Positions 38,681-47,306 of a DNA stretch of 64,000 nucleotides are shown here, in pieces. The position numbers and the translations under genes were made by a program. The notes beneath the pieces are model-generated. The model was not told the origin of the DNA. It searched no databases and saw nothing but the letters and a program-made list of their open reading frames with translations. Numbering within the stretch: the first letter of the stretch is position 1; every line of letters starts with the position of its first letter. This DNA is from Acidobacteriota bacterium (GTDB lineage: Bacteria; Acidobacteriota; Terriglobia; Acidiferrales; UBA7541), in assembly GCA_003223295.1 (NCBI GenBank), contig QHYM01000121.1:1-64000 (forward strand), read 5' to 3'.

Positions 38681-38835
38681 AAGACGCCGCTTTAATCGGT
38701 AAGCGGTGCCTTAGACTCCCCGCCCTGAAGGGCCAGGTTTTACGGCACCACGGACAAGGAGAGGGGGGCCAGCCTCGACTTTTAACTTTCGTATTTCGGA
38801 TTTCGAGTTTCGATTCTCTAATTTCGGCCTTTAAC

Positions 38836-39312
38836 TCAGTCGTGGCGGGCGCCGTGGAGAACCTTCACCGCATGGGGCAGAAGATGCGCCACCGCATCGA
38901 GCGACTCGGCAGCACCTTTGGGGCTTCCCGGCAAGTTGACGATGAGCGTCTTGTGCCTCACGGCCGCCGTCCCGCGCGAAAGCACCGCCGTCGGCGTGTG
39001 TTCCAAACCCTTGCGGCGCATCTCTTCAGAGATTCCCGGCACAATGCGATCGGCAATGGCCTGCGTCGCTTCGGGAGTATTGTCACGCGGGCCGATGCCC
39101 GTTCCTCCGGTTGTCAGCAAAACGTCCACGCGCCCGGAATCCGCCAGTTCGCGCAACTGCTCGCGAATCCCCGCAGGATCGTCGGAAATCCGCAAAGCCA
39201 CGGTGACCTCCCAGCCCAAGCCGCGGCACGCGGCCACCACGGCAGGACCGGAGCGGTCTTCGCGCTCGCCTTTGGCCACGCTGTCGCTGATGGTAAGAAC
39301 TGCTACGCGCAT
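38836..39312 (-). CDS. Molybdenum cofactor biosynthesis protein (MogA/MoaB family)
   Basis: VLTISDSVAKGEREDRSGPAV...LLTTGGTGIGPRDNTPEA...LIVNLPGSPKGAAESLDAV. Confidence 0.9.
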   Translation of the reverse strand: MRVAVLTISDSVAKGEREDRSGPAVVAACRGLGWEVTVALRISDDPAGIREQLRELADSGRVDVLLTTGGTGIGPRDNTPEATQAIADRIVPGISEEMRRKGLEHTPTAVLSRGTAAVRHKTLIVNLPGSPKGAAESLDAVAHLLPHAVKVLHGARHD

Positions 39313-39334
39313 GAGGAGGGCTTCTAGGACAGCG

Positions 39335-40102
39335 TCACTGCGTCGCCACGGTGTCTTGATCGCGATTGGCTTCATCCATCAGCCGCATCGCTTCCATCAG
39401 GAGGCCCGTCGTGTTTTTGGTGGTCGTCGTGCGCTTCGAGGCGTTGGCCGCGTTAAAGTCAATCTCAAACTCTCCCGCGGTCCACAACACCACCTTATAA
39501 ACCGCGTCGTCGCCTTCCACTTTGCCGACTTTGGCGTCACGGCACTGGCCGCCAGCAAAATAGAGCTCGCCTTGGACACCATTGTTGCGCACGGTGAGGC
39601 GGCAGGACTTTTGCCCCATCTCCAGCGACTGCATCAGGTCAATCATGCTCATCTCTTCCAACCGTCCCTGGATGACGCCGGGGCGAGAAGCTGTCTTCTG
39701 CAGCTTTTCGAGATGCAAGCGATCAATCACTTTTTTCGCAATTCGCACCAGGTCCTTGATCAGAAAGGGTTTGGTGATGAAGTCTTCGACGCCGTCCACC
39801 AGCGGCCTCAGCCGCTCCTCGATGTCCGGACGGCTGGCCATAAACAAAAACGGGATGTGTCGCGTCGTGTCTCTCGCCCGCAGCTTCTCAAAAAGCTGCC
39901 TGCCGTCCAACACCGGCATCTTGTAATCGCAGAGAATCACGTCCGGAGGAGCGTCCACGACCTTGAGCAAGGCGTCTGCGCCGTCTTTGCAAACTTCTAT
40001 CTCGCAGAACGGCTCCAAGCCCTTGAGAATCAAATCACGCACCAGAGGATTGTCCTCTGCCAGTAGCAGCTTGACCGCCGTTTTGCTTCCCGAGGTGGTC
40101 AT
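39335..40102 (-). CDS. Response regulator with REC domain plus DUF4388 (PATAN-like) domain
   Basis: LLLAEDNPLVRDLILKGL...VILCDYKMPVLDG...DFITKPFLIKDL; then GRLEEMSMIDLMQSLEMGQKSCRLTVRNNGVQGELYFAGGQCRDA. Confidence 0.88.
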   Translation of the reverse strand: MTTSGSKTAVKLLLAEDNPLVRDLILKGLEPFCEIEVCKDGADALLKVVDAPPDVILCDYKMPVLDGRQLFEKLRARDTTRHIPFLFMASRPDIEERLRPLVDGVEDFITKPFLIKDLVRIAKKVIDRLHLEKLQKTASRPGVIQGRLEEMSMIDLMQSLEMGQKSCRLTVRNNGVQGELYFAGGQCRDAKVGKVEGDDAVYKVVLWTAGEFEIDFNAANASKRTTTTKNTTGLLMEAMRLMDEANRDQDTVATQ

Positions 40103-40593
40103 CGCGCGCGCTTCTCCCGAGCCGCCGCTCGGCGAAAGTCGCCGCTCTTTCCGCCAGTTTTCTCGACCAGCACGATGTCCGTAATTTCCATCCCTTTGTC
40201 GAGGGCTTTACACATGTCGTAAACCGTGAGGGCGGCGGCGGCCACGGCGACTAGGGCTTCCATTTCCACGCCCGTCTGCGCTGCCGTAGTCACCGCGGAT
40301 CGCACTTCCACGCCATTCTTGCATAGCCGTGCGGTCACATCAATGTGTGTGAGAGGTAGAGGATGACAAAGAGGTATCCACTCCGCGGTCCGCTTAGCCG
40401 CGGCAATTCCCGCGATTCGCGCCACTTCCAGAGGGTCTCCCTTGGGGTTTTTGAGCCGGCGCAGCGCTTGCACCACGCTCGGCTTCATCTTCACGAAACC
40501 CTGCGCCACGGCCGTCCGAGTGGTCACCGCTTTGGACGACACGTCGACCATCCGCACTTCGCCCTTCGCCCCGTAATGCGAAAGCTTGGCCAT
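40099..40593 (-). CDS. moaC: Cyclic pyranopterin monophosphate synthase
   Basis: [73 protein letters not shown]. Confidence 0.95.
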   Translation of the reverse strand: MAKLSHYGAKGEVRMVDVSSKAVTTRTAVAQGFVKMKPSVVQALRRLKNPKGDPLEVARIAGIAAAKRTAEWIPLCHPLPLTHIDVTARLCKNGVEVRSAVTTAAQTGVEMEALVAVAAAALTVYDMCKALDKGMEITDIVLVEKTGGKSGDFRRAAAREKRAR

Positions 40594-40609
40594 CAGCGCC
40601 GCTCCGTTT

Positions 40610-40650
40610 GTCATCCTGAAGGCATCCGACGAGGACGCCTGAAGGATCTC
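40610..40650 (+). repeat. GTCATCCTGA...GAAGGATCTC dispersed repeat copy with longer insert
   Basis: GTCATCCTGAAGGCATCCGACGAGGACGCCTGAAGGATCTC. Confidence 0.65.
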
Positions 40651-40699
40651 AACTTAAATAACTTTGACCACCATCTAGGGAGGCCGTCGTCTCGGAGGA

Positions 40700-41911
40700 T
40701 TAGACAACATCCTTTCTCAACAACACCGAAACACTTTCCCCCGCAGCTAGCTTCTCTCGCTCTGCGGGCACAACCAAGAAGCAATGCGCTCCCGCCAGCG
40801 CCGCGATGTCACCCGACCCTTGCCATTTCAAAGCTTTCACCTCAGGAACGGTCCCGTGCCATTCGATGCGCGCTGGAAGGAAGTGGGTAAGCCCCGGCCG
40901 TTCATTCAATGCCTCCGCCAGCCGCGCTTCAACCAGCGGCAAAGGATGCGCTTCCGCGCCACTCAGCAAATCGATCGCCGGCGTTACAAACAATTGAAAC
41001 GTCACCATTGTGGACACCGGATTCCCCGGCAACCCAAACACTGGCTTGCCCTGGCAAATCGCGAACACGGCCGGTTTCCCAGGCCGAATCGCCACCGCGT
41101 CAAAGAAAAACTCCGCGCCCAGCGCTTTCAGCATGCTTTCGACGAGATCGTACTTTCCCATCGAAACGCCGCCGGTCAGCACCAGCGCATCTTCCTTCAG
41201 TCCGCGCTCGATTTTTTCTCCTAAATCTTCGACGCGATCCGCGGCGTTTCCCAACACCACGGGTTCGCCTCCGGCGATTTGAACCTGCGCCGCCAGCGAC
41301 ACGCTGTTGCTATTGCGAATCTGAAATGCTCCCGGCTGCTGATCGATCAGCACGACTTCATCGCCAGTCGATAAGATGGCCATGCGCGGCCGCTTCGCGC
41401 ATTGCAGTTGCGTCGCGCCAACTTGCGCGGCCAGCGCCAGCTCTGCAAATCCCAGCCGCATCCCCGGCTTTAGAATCATTTGCCCGGCGCGCGCTTCGCT
41501 TCCGCGCGGCACAATGTTTTGCCCGGCCTGCGCCCCACGCTCGAATCGGACAAGCTCGCCTTCACGTTGCGTATACTCGATCATCACTACGGCATCGGCA
41601 CCGGCGGGCACCGCTGCACCCGTCATGATTTGCACGCAGGTTCTCGGCGCAAGCGCTTCGGTGACGGTGTCGCCGGCTTTGATCTCTCCAGCACACTTCA
41701 GTTGCGCTTCCGGCTTGATCTCACCCGCACGCACCGCGTAGCCGTCGCGCGTGGACCGGTCAAACGGCGGATACTCGCGATCCGTTTTGATTTCCTGCGC
41801 CAGCACCAATCCGAGCGCTTCCCACACGCTCACACTTCCGCACGCGCGCGGTCCTCGCATCTTTCCAACTTGTTCGATGACTTTGCTTCGGGCTTGCTCG
41901 TAGTTGAGCAT
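40700..41911 (-). CDS. moeA: Molybdopterin molybdenumtransferase
   Basis: PPFDRSTRDGYAVRAGE; QIMTGAAVPAGADAVVMIEYT; ILSTGDEVV; NSVSLAAQVQIAGGEPV; VFGLPGNPVSTMVTF. Confidence 0.94.
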   Translation of the reverse strand: MLNYEQARSKVIEQVGKMRGPRACGSVSVWEALGLVLAQEIKTDREYPPFDRSTRDGYAVRAGEIKPEAQLKCAGEIKAGDTVTEALAPRTCVQIMTGAAVPAGADAVVMIEYTQREGELVRFERGAQAGQNIVPRGSEARAGQMILKPGMRLGFAELALAAQVGATQLQCAKRPRMAILSTGDEVVLIDQQPGAFQIRNSNSVSLAAQVQIAGGEPVVLGNAADRVEDLGEKIERGLKEDALVLTGGVSMGKYDLVESMLKALGAEFFFDAVAIRPGKPAVFAICQGKPVFGLPGNPVSTMVTFQLFVTPAIDLLSGAEAHPLPLVEARLAEALNERPGLTHFLPARIEWHGTVPEVKALKWQGSGDIAALAGAHCFLVVPAEREKLAAGESVSVLLRKDVV

Positions 41912-42020
41912 GGTGAGGTTTCGTAGAAGCAGCTTCAGCCCAGCCGCTTCTGCTTTTTGTTTCCGCTCTTCTCGGCGAACTCTGTTCTCTGCGGCCTCTG
42001 CGCTAAATGTTTTCTCTTTA

Positions 42021-43319
42021 TTACAACCACTTCGACAGCAGCGTTCCTGCCGGCACAATCGTGGCGTCGCGCTCCGGCCCCGTGGAAATCATCCCGATCT
42101 CCACCTGCAGAAAATCCGAAATAAATCGCAAATATTCCAGCGCCGCTTTCGGCAGTTTGTCGCCGTCCTTCGCGCCGTAAGTGGAAACGCACCACCCCGG
42201 AAGTGTTTTGTACTCGGGCGTGACGTGCTCGTACTCTTCCGCCAGCGCGGGCATTTCTTTCAGCGGCTTCCCTTTGTATTTGTAACCCACGCACACTTGA
42301 ATTTCGCGCTGCGTGTCAAAAACATCCAGCTTGGTAATCACCAGCGAATCAATGCCGTTAATCATTTTCGCGTAGCGCAGTACTTGCAAATCCAACCAGC
42401 CGCAACGCCTCGGCCGTCCGGTTACCGCGCCAAATTCCTTCCCGCGGTCGCGCACTTCCTTGGCGTCGAGGTCCGGCATCTCGGTAGGAAACGGTCCCCC
42501 GCCCACGCGCGTCGTGTACGCTTTGGAAATTCCTAGCACGTTCTTGATTTTTGTTGGCGGCACGCCCACGCCCGTGGCAGCGCCGCCCGAAGTCGCGCTC
42601 GACGAAGTTACAAACGGGTACGTTCCGTGGTCGATGTCCAACATGGTGCCCTGCGCGCCTTCGAACAGCACGGACTTTCCCTCATCCAGTGCGCCGTTCA
42701 GCAATTCCGCGGTATCGCAGATGTAGCCGCGAATTGTTTCGCCCAGCTTTAGTGTCTCTTCCACTTCGTGAGAAAAGTCGATGTCCGCGCCGTAGGCACC
42801 CTTCGCCAGCCGGTTTTTCTCCGCCACCACGTTCGCGGCTTTCTTTCGAAACAGTTCCGGTTCGAGCAAATCGCACATCCGCAGCCCGCGCCGCGCCATC
42901 TTGTCTTCGTACGCCGGTCCGATACCACGCGAAGTGGTGCCGATTTTGTTGGCGCCCCGCGCCTCCTCCGCCGCTTTGTCCAGCTCGCGGTGATAGGGAA
43001 AAATCAAGTGCGCGCGGTTGCTGACGTGCAGCCGCCCTTTCACGTCCACTCCGGCTTTCGAGAGCGTCTCGATCTCGGCCACCAGCGCGGCGGGATCTAC
43101 CACCACACCCGTGCCAATCACCGCATGCTGTTTGGGCCGCAAAATTCCGCATGGGATGAGCTGCAGCACATAACGCTGTTTTCCAATGATGACTGTGTGA
43201 CCGGCGTTATGGCCCCCGGCGACGCGCGCGATGTAGTCAAACGAGCCGGAAAGATAGTCAACAACCTTGCCTTTGCCTTCATCGCCCCATTGCGCGCCCA
43301 CCACCACCACGGATTTCAT
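42021..43319 (-). CDS. purA: Adenylosuccinate synthetase
   Basis: MKSVVVVGAQWGDEGKGKVVDYLS; GGHNAGHTV; GTTSRGIGPAYEDKMARRG; FEGAQGTMLDIDHGTYPFVTSS. Confidence 0.96.
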   Translation of the reverse strand: MKSVVVVGAQWGDEGKGKVVDYLSGSFDYIARVAGGHNAGHTVIIGKQRYVLQLIPCGILRPKQHAVIGTGVVVDPAALVAEIETLSKAGVDVKGRLHVSNRAHLIFPYHRELDKAAEEARGANKIGTTSRGIGPAYEDKMARRGLRMCDLLEPELFRKKAANVVAEKNRLAKGAYGADIDFSHEVEETLKLGETIRGYICDTAELLNGALDEGKSVLFEGAQGTMLDIDHGTYPFVTSSSATSGGAATGVGVPPTKIKNVLGISKAYTTRVGGGPFPTEMPDLDAKEVRDRGKEFGAVTGRPRRCGWLDLQVLRYAKMINGIDSLVITKLDVFDTQREIQVCVGYKYKGKPLKEMPALAEEYEHVTPEYKTLPGWCVSTYGAKDGDKLPKAALEYLRFISDFLQVEIGMISTGPERDATIVPAGTLLSKWL

Positions 43320-43537
43320 TCTCTTGCTTCTCCTCACACTTTCCCGGCCGCTGCGGCTCCGCCACGGTCCCTCAGGGGCCGCACCCTTCCCCCTCCACGA
43401 CTTCCTGAGAGGAATACAACTGGTGGGAAATTGCAGAACAACCAAGAAGAATCGTACGCTGGCCTGCCCCTCAGCGCAAGCAACACGCAGCTGAGCCAGC
43501 GCATCGCAATAATAATAAAGTTTGACCCAACGATAAG

Positions 43538-44170
43538 TTAAACCACGCGCGCCCCGCGCTCCGGTCGAACGAGTTGTTGGGCGCTGCCGCGAGACGTATA
43601 AAGGATACAGCCAAGTACCAGCCAAATAAGCCCCTCGATCATCAAAGCAGTGCCGGGAGCGAAGAGCCCAAAAATCCGTAGGCCGAGAAGGCCAACAAGT
43701 ATTGACCAAATCGATTTCCGACGCGATATGCGATGCGCTGCTAAAGCGGCAATTCCGAGCGCAATGGGGGCAAGCCAAAGGAACAATGCGCCGCCGTTAC
43801 TGTGGACGTCCGATCCGATTGGATGTTTCAGAACATAGACTGCGTCATCTCGCGCGGTGACCGCAATCATGATCCATACGATGGCGAAGAATGCGCCTCC
43901 CAATACTGCCGCGCCCATAATGATTTTCAGCAGGATGCCGCGCCGTGTGGCAATGAGAAACAAACCGAATAATCCCCCGAGAAACCCCAGGGCCTTGAAG
44001 ACCTGCAGTATGCTCCAAAGTTGGAAGGGCGGCGCGACGACTTGGTATCGAGAATGACCGAAGAACGGGTGCGCCTGTTCCCAAAGTCCTAGCACTCCAC
44101 CGGAAATTACCGCGGCCGCTATACATGCAATGGCCAGCCATTTGATTAAGTCACGCTCGGACAACATCAG
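43538..44170 (-). CDS. Hypothetical multi-TM protein (start approximate)
   Basis: MLSERDLIKWLAIACIAAAVISGGVLGLWEQAH..., ~6 TM segments; track ORF begins at 44335 but MLSERDL is the likelier start. Confidence 0.6.
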   Translation of the reverse strand: MMLSERDLIKWLAIACIAAAVISGGVLGLWEQAHPFFGHSRYQVVAPPFQLWSILQVFKALGFLGGLFGLFLIATRRGILLKIIMGAAVLGGAFFAIVWIMIAVTARDDAVYVLKHPIGSDVHSNGGALFLWLAPIALGIAALAAHRISRRKSIWSILVGLLGLRIFGLFAPGTALMIEGLIWLVLGCILYTSRGSAQQLVRPERGARVV

Positions 44171-44271
44171 TTTTTGATTTCCCTCCACGCGGCGCGCAGG
44201 CCGGCTAGCCGCGTGCTGTACTTCGGCCGGCTGACTTCCCGTTCCAGGTTCCGCCGTCCTGCAAGAGTGAG

Positions 44272-44335
44272 GCGACATGTCTATCAGCGACATGTCGCAT
44301 GACGCCATATTTAACCATTCGAGCGTCAGCGTCAA
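44272..44335 (-). promoter_or_regulatory. Putative promoter with two GACATGTC palindromic operators
   Basis: Minus strand TTGACG (44335-44330), 16 nt, TAAATA (44313-44308), then GCGACATGTCGC and GACATGTC with centres 15 bp apart. Confidence 0.45.
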
Positions 44336-44456
44336 GACAAAAACGAAACCGCTTGCGGTGTTGCCTTTAGCCTGCCTGGGGAGATGGACGATTGAGAATC
44401 TCGATAGCTTGGAAGGGTCGTTGGTTAGGAGCGTTTACTGCTGCTTTGAGGCCGAA

Positions 44457-45041
44457 CTATCTCGACAATTCTGCGTAGCGGAAGCAATCGACCATATGAT
44501 CGTTGACCATGCCGGTGGCTTGCATGAGCGCGTAGCAAATCGTCGAGCCCACAAAACGAAACCCACGCTTCTGCAAGTCTTTGCTGAGGGCATCGGACTC
44601 AGCCGTTTTTGCGGGCACGCGCTTGTGCACCTTCCAGGCATTTTGCTTCGGCCGCCCGTCCACAAAACGCCAGATGTAGCCGTCAAACGACCCGAACTCT
44701 TCCTGCACTTTCAGAAACGCTTGCGCATTTCCAATCGCCGCCGCGATTTTCAGTTTGTTGCGGATAATTCCCGCATCGCACAGAAGTTCCCGCACTTTCT
44801 TCTTGTCGTAACGCGCCGCTTTCTCCGGATCGAATCCGTCAAACACTTCCCGGTAGCGGGCGCGTTTGCGCAGAATCGTGTCCCAGCTCAATCCCGCTTG
44901 CGCACCTTCCAAGATCAAAAACTCAAACCATTTCTTTTCGTCGTGGACCGGCACACCCCATTCCTCGTCGTGATAAGGAATGTTCAGCTCATTCTGCGCC
45001 CAGTGGCAGCGAATTAGATTTTTCTCGTGAGGCTTTTTCAT
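44457..45041 (-). CDS. tag: DNA-3-methyladenine glycosylase I
   Basis: RCHWAQNELNIPYHDEEWGVPVHDEKKWFEFLILEGAQAGLSWDTILRKR; GFRFVGSTICYALMQATGMVNDH. Confidence 0.93.
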   Translation of the reverse strand: MKKPHEKNLIRCHWAQNELNIPYHDEEWGVPVHDEKKWFEFLILEGAQAGLSWDTILRKRARYREVFDGFDPEKAARYDKKKVRELLCDAGIIRNKLKIAAAIGNAQAFLKVQEEFGSFDGYIWRFVDGRPKQNAWKVHKRVPAKTAESDALSKDLQKRGFRFVGSTICYALMQATGMVNDHMVDCFRYAELSR

Positions 45042-46765
45042 TTGCTGTTTGCCACCGGCAGCCACACATAGTAATGCGTTTGTCCAATTTCCTGCCATCC
45101 ATCCATGGACTTGGCCACGGCCGCATTCTTCGTCACCACGGCCTTTGCTCCCAGCTCAGAAAATCTCCTGAGCACCTCCTGCTTCTTGACAGGATCGGCG
45201 GCCAACAATCTCGCCTGATCCTTCCAGGGAATTTCTGCCACGATTCTTACGCCCGCCAGATGCGCCCAATACCATCCCGATCCCGAAGCGATCAATCCCA
45301 CGTGCGTCCCGGGTGGAATCCCCAGGTTGTGCAAGCCAGCGGCAACTTCCCAATGTTCATACGGCCGGTTCGCAATGACTTCCCTCAAATCGCGCGTCAC
45401 CGGCCAGGCTATTGCCAAAGCCAAAGCGAGAATCACCGCCGGAACTGTGCGTTTTCTTAGCACGCCACCATCGTTTGTTGAAATTCGCGCACTCGATAGA
45501 ATCCACAACAGGAGCATTAAAGCGAACGGGCTGACGTATCTCTGTTCGACCAGTACGAGCGCGTACATGGCCAGTGTCGCAGTCGAAGGGAGCCAAACCA
45601 GCCATAAGTGTTTTGCTCCCCATTCCCATTGTCCCGCCTTCCGCACCACCAAGATCAGCGCGACGAACAAGACATAGAGCGCGCCGCTCCTGGAAAACAG
45701 CTTCAAGTATAAATTCGCGCTCCGGAACAACACCCAGAGCTGGCCCTTCAACGAGAAATGCGGCCGGATTCCCTCATACCAATAGGAAGGGTCGTACCAC
45801 GGCGGATAGCTCCCCGCCACGGGCTCCGCGAATTCGTAGATGGGAGGGTCGGTCAAAACCTTTCGCGTTGGGTGCGCGGGAGTGCCCGTTCCGGCAGGCT
45901 CGCCTTGCCAATGCGTCGATAACGTCGCGCGGTTCACGTACTCCGCGTAAGCAATCCTCCCGCTGTCGCCGAACGTTGCGCGGTGTTTCTCCTTGGAAAG
46001 CGCGAAGACCAGGGGCAACGCAACCCCCAGAAAGACGGCTAGCGCTAGCGTCGAACGCGTCAGCGCTTTCGAATACGATCCTCGCGTCATTCCAAAAAGC
46101 AAGAATCCGCTCGCGAGAAACACGAAAGAAATAGGAAACATGGCCGCCTTTGAGAGGTACGCAAGCCCTAACATGGCTCCTAATCCGGCGAACAGAGGCG
46201 AGTCTCCCTTGCCTTGATAAAGACGCAGCAGCAGCGCCGTCGCCACGTAGGCGAGCCCCGCCACAATCATGTCGGGATTCACCATCGCGGGGCTCAGCCA
46301 GAACTGACAGCTCCAGAGGAAAAGCAGGTATCCGCAGATCCACAAAATCTTTTCCGGCAGCGGCTGCAGCTCTTTTTCCGGCACACTTTCGGCGCGCCGC
46401 GCCGCGAGCATCTCTTTCAAGGAAATTTCAAAGCAAAACAGACTTACAAGGTACACCGCAAAATTCACGAGGTGGACGACGGTAAATTCCCAGTACAGCG
46501 AAGGATGGAAAATCCGAAAGCTGGCACTCAACATCGCCGGGTACAGCGGGCTCCAATAGCCGTTCACCAGCGCGTGGCACCCGCTTTGCACCGCGGCTTC
46601 CGCCATCTCAATGTAGGAAATTCCGTCTGGACTCACCTCATTGCGGTGTGCCCACACTTGCAGCGCTCCCAGTGCGATGGCCAGGCACCAGAAGAAAGTC
46701 CGCGCATGTGGCTTGAAGAGTTGTGGATTCTCCTGTTCCGCTTGCGCGCGTCCCAGTGGAATCAC
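45038..46765 (-). CDS. Polytopic membrane protein, GT39/PMT-like glycosyltransferase architecture
   Basis: 575 aa, ~12 hydrophobic segments, periplasmic-type C-terminal domain; ATGA overlap with tag. Confidence 0.6.
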   Translation of the reverse strand: MIPLGRAQAEQENPQLFKPHARTFFWCLAIALGALQVWAHRNEVSPDGISYIEMAEAAVQSGCHALVNGYWSPLYPAMLSASFRIFHPSLYWEFTVVHLVNFAVYLVSLFCFEISLKEMLAARRAESVPEKELQPLPEKILWICGYLLFLWSCQFWLSPAMVNPDMIVAGLAYVATALLLRLYQGKGDSPLFAGLGAMLGLAYLSKAAMFPISFVFLASGFLLFGMTRGSYSKALTRSTLALAVFLGVALPLVFALSKEKHRATFGDSGRIAYAEYVNRATLSTHWQGEPAGTGTPAHPTRKVLTDPPIYEFAEPVAGSYPPWYDPSYWYEGIRPHFSLKGQLWVLFRSANLYLKLFSRSGALYVLFVALILVVRKAGQWEWGAKHLWLVWLPSTATLAMYALVLVEQRYVSPFALMLLLWILSSARISTNDGGVLRKRTVPAVILALALAIAWPVTRDLREVIANRPYEHWEVAAGLHNLGIPPGTHVGLIASGSGWYWAHLAGVRIVAEIPWKDQARLLAADPVKKQEVLRRFSELGAKAVVTKNAAVAKSMDGWQEIGQTHYYVWLPVANSK

Positions 46766-46863
46766 TCTTCCTCCGCGGGCCTGATGGTTTTCAATGGAGT
46801 TGGCAAGATGCTGTCAACGCTCTTGCCGCAATGATACGCAAAACGAGGGGCCGGCAAAAACAA

Positions 46864-46897
46864 ATCGGTGGCGTCATTCCGAACAACGCCACCCGAT
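46864..46897. terminator. Hairpin terminator downstream of trxA
   Basis: ATCGGTGGCGT...ACGCCACCCGAT; T-rich on both sides. Confidence 0.6.
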
Positions 46898-46909
46898 CCC
46901 TTTTTTGAA

Positions 46910-47248
46910 TTACCCGACGTGGCGATCCAGCGCCTTGGTGATCTGTTCCTTCGGCACGGCTCCCACAATCTGCTCGACCACTTGTCCGTTCTTGAACACC
47001 AGCAAGGTGGGAATTCCGCGGATATTGTACCGCCCCGCGGAGTTCATCGCTTCATCCACGTTCAGCTTCATCACTTTCAGTTTGCCTTCATAATCGTGGG
47101 CGATTTCCGCGACTGTCGGCGCCAGCATGTGACACGGCCGGCACCACTCGGCCCAGAAATCCACCATGACCGGCTTGGAATTGCTCGCGGCGAGCACTTC
47201 CGCCTCGAAGTTTCCGTCCGTCGCCGCTGGAATTGAATTGTCTGCCAT
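46910..47248 (-). CDS. trxA: Thioredoxin with CRPC active site
   Basis: VMVDFWAEWCRPCHMLAPTVAEIA; YNIRGIPTLLVFKNGQ. Confidence 0.9.
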   Translation of the reverse strand: MADNSIPAATDGNFEAEVLAASNSKPVMVDFWAEWCRPCHMLAPTVAEIAHDYEGKLKVMKLNVDEAMNSAGRYNIRGIPTLLVFKNGQVVEQIVGAVPKEQITKALDRHVG

Positions 47249-47306
47249 AACCTTATGTTTTAGGCGGCTTGCCCTTCGGAACGCCGCCTATTTCTCCTTT
47301 GCCAAT

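Noticed and set aside
43320-43778. N-terminal extension of PurA in the ORF track (585 aa)
   Set aside because: MKSVVVVGAQWGDEGKGK at 43319 is the conserved PurA start; upstream residues are not homologous
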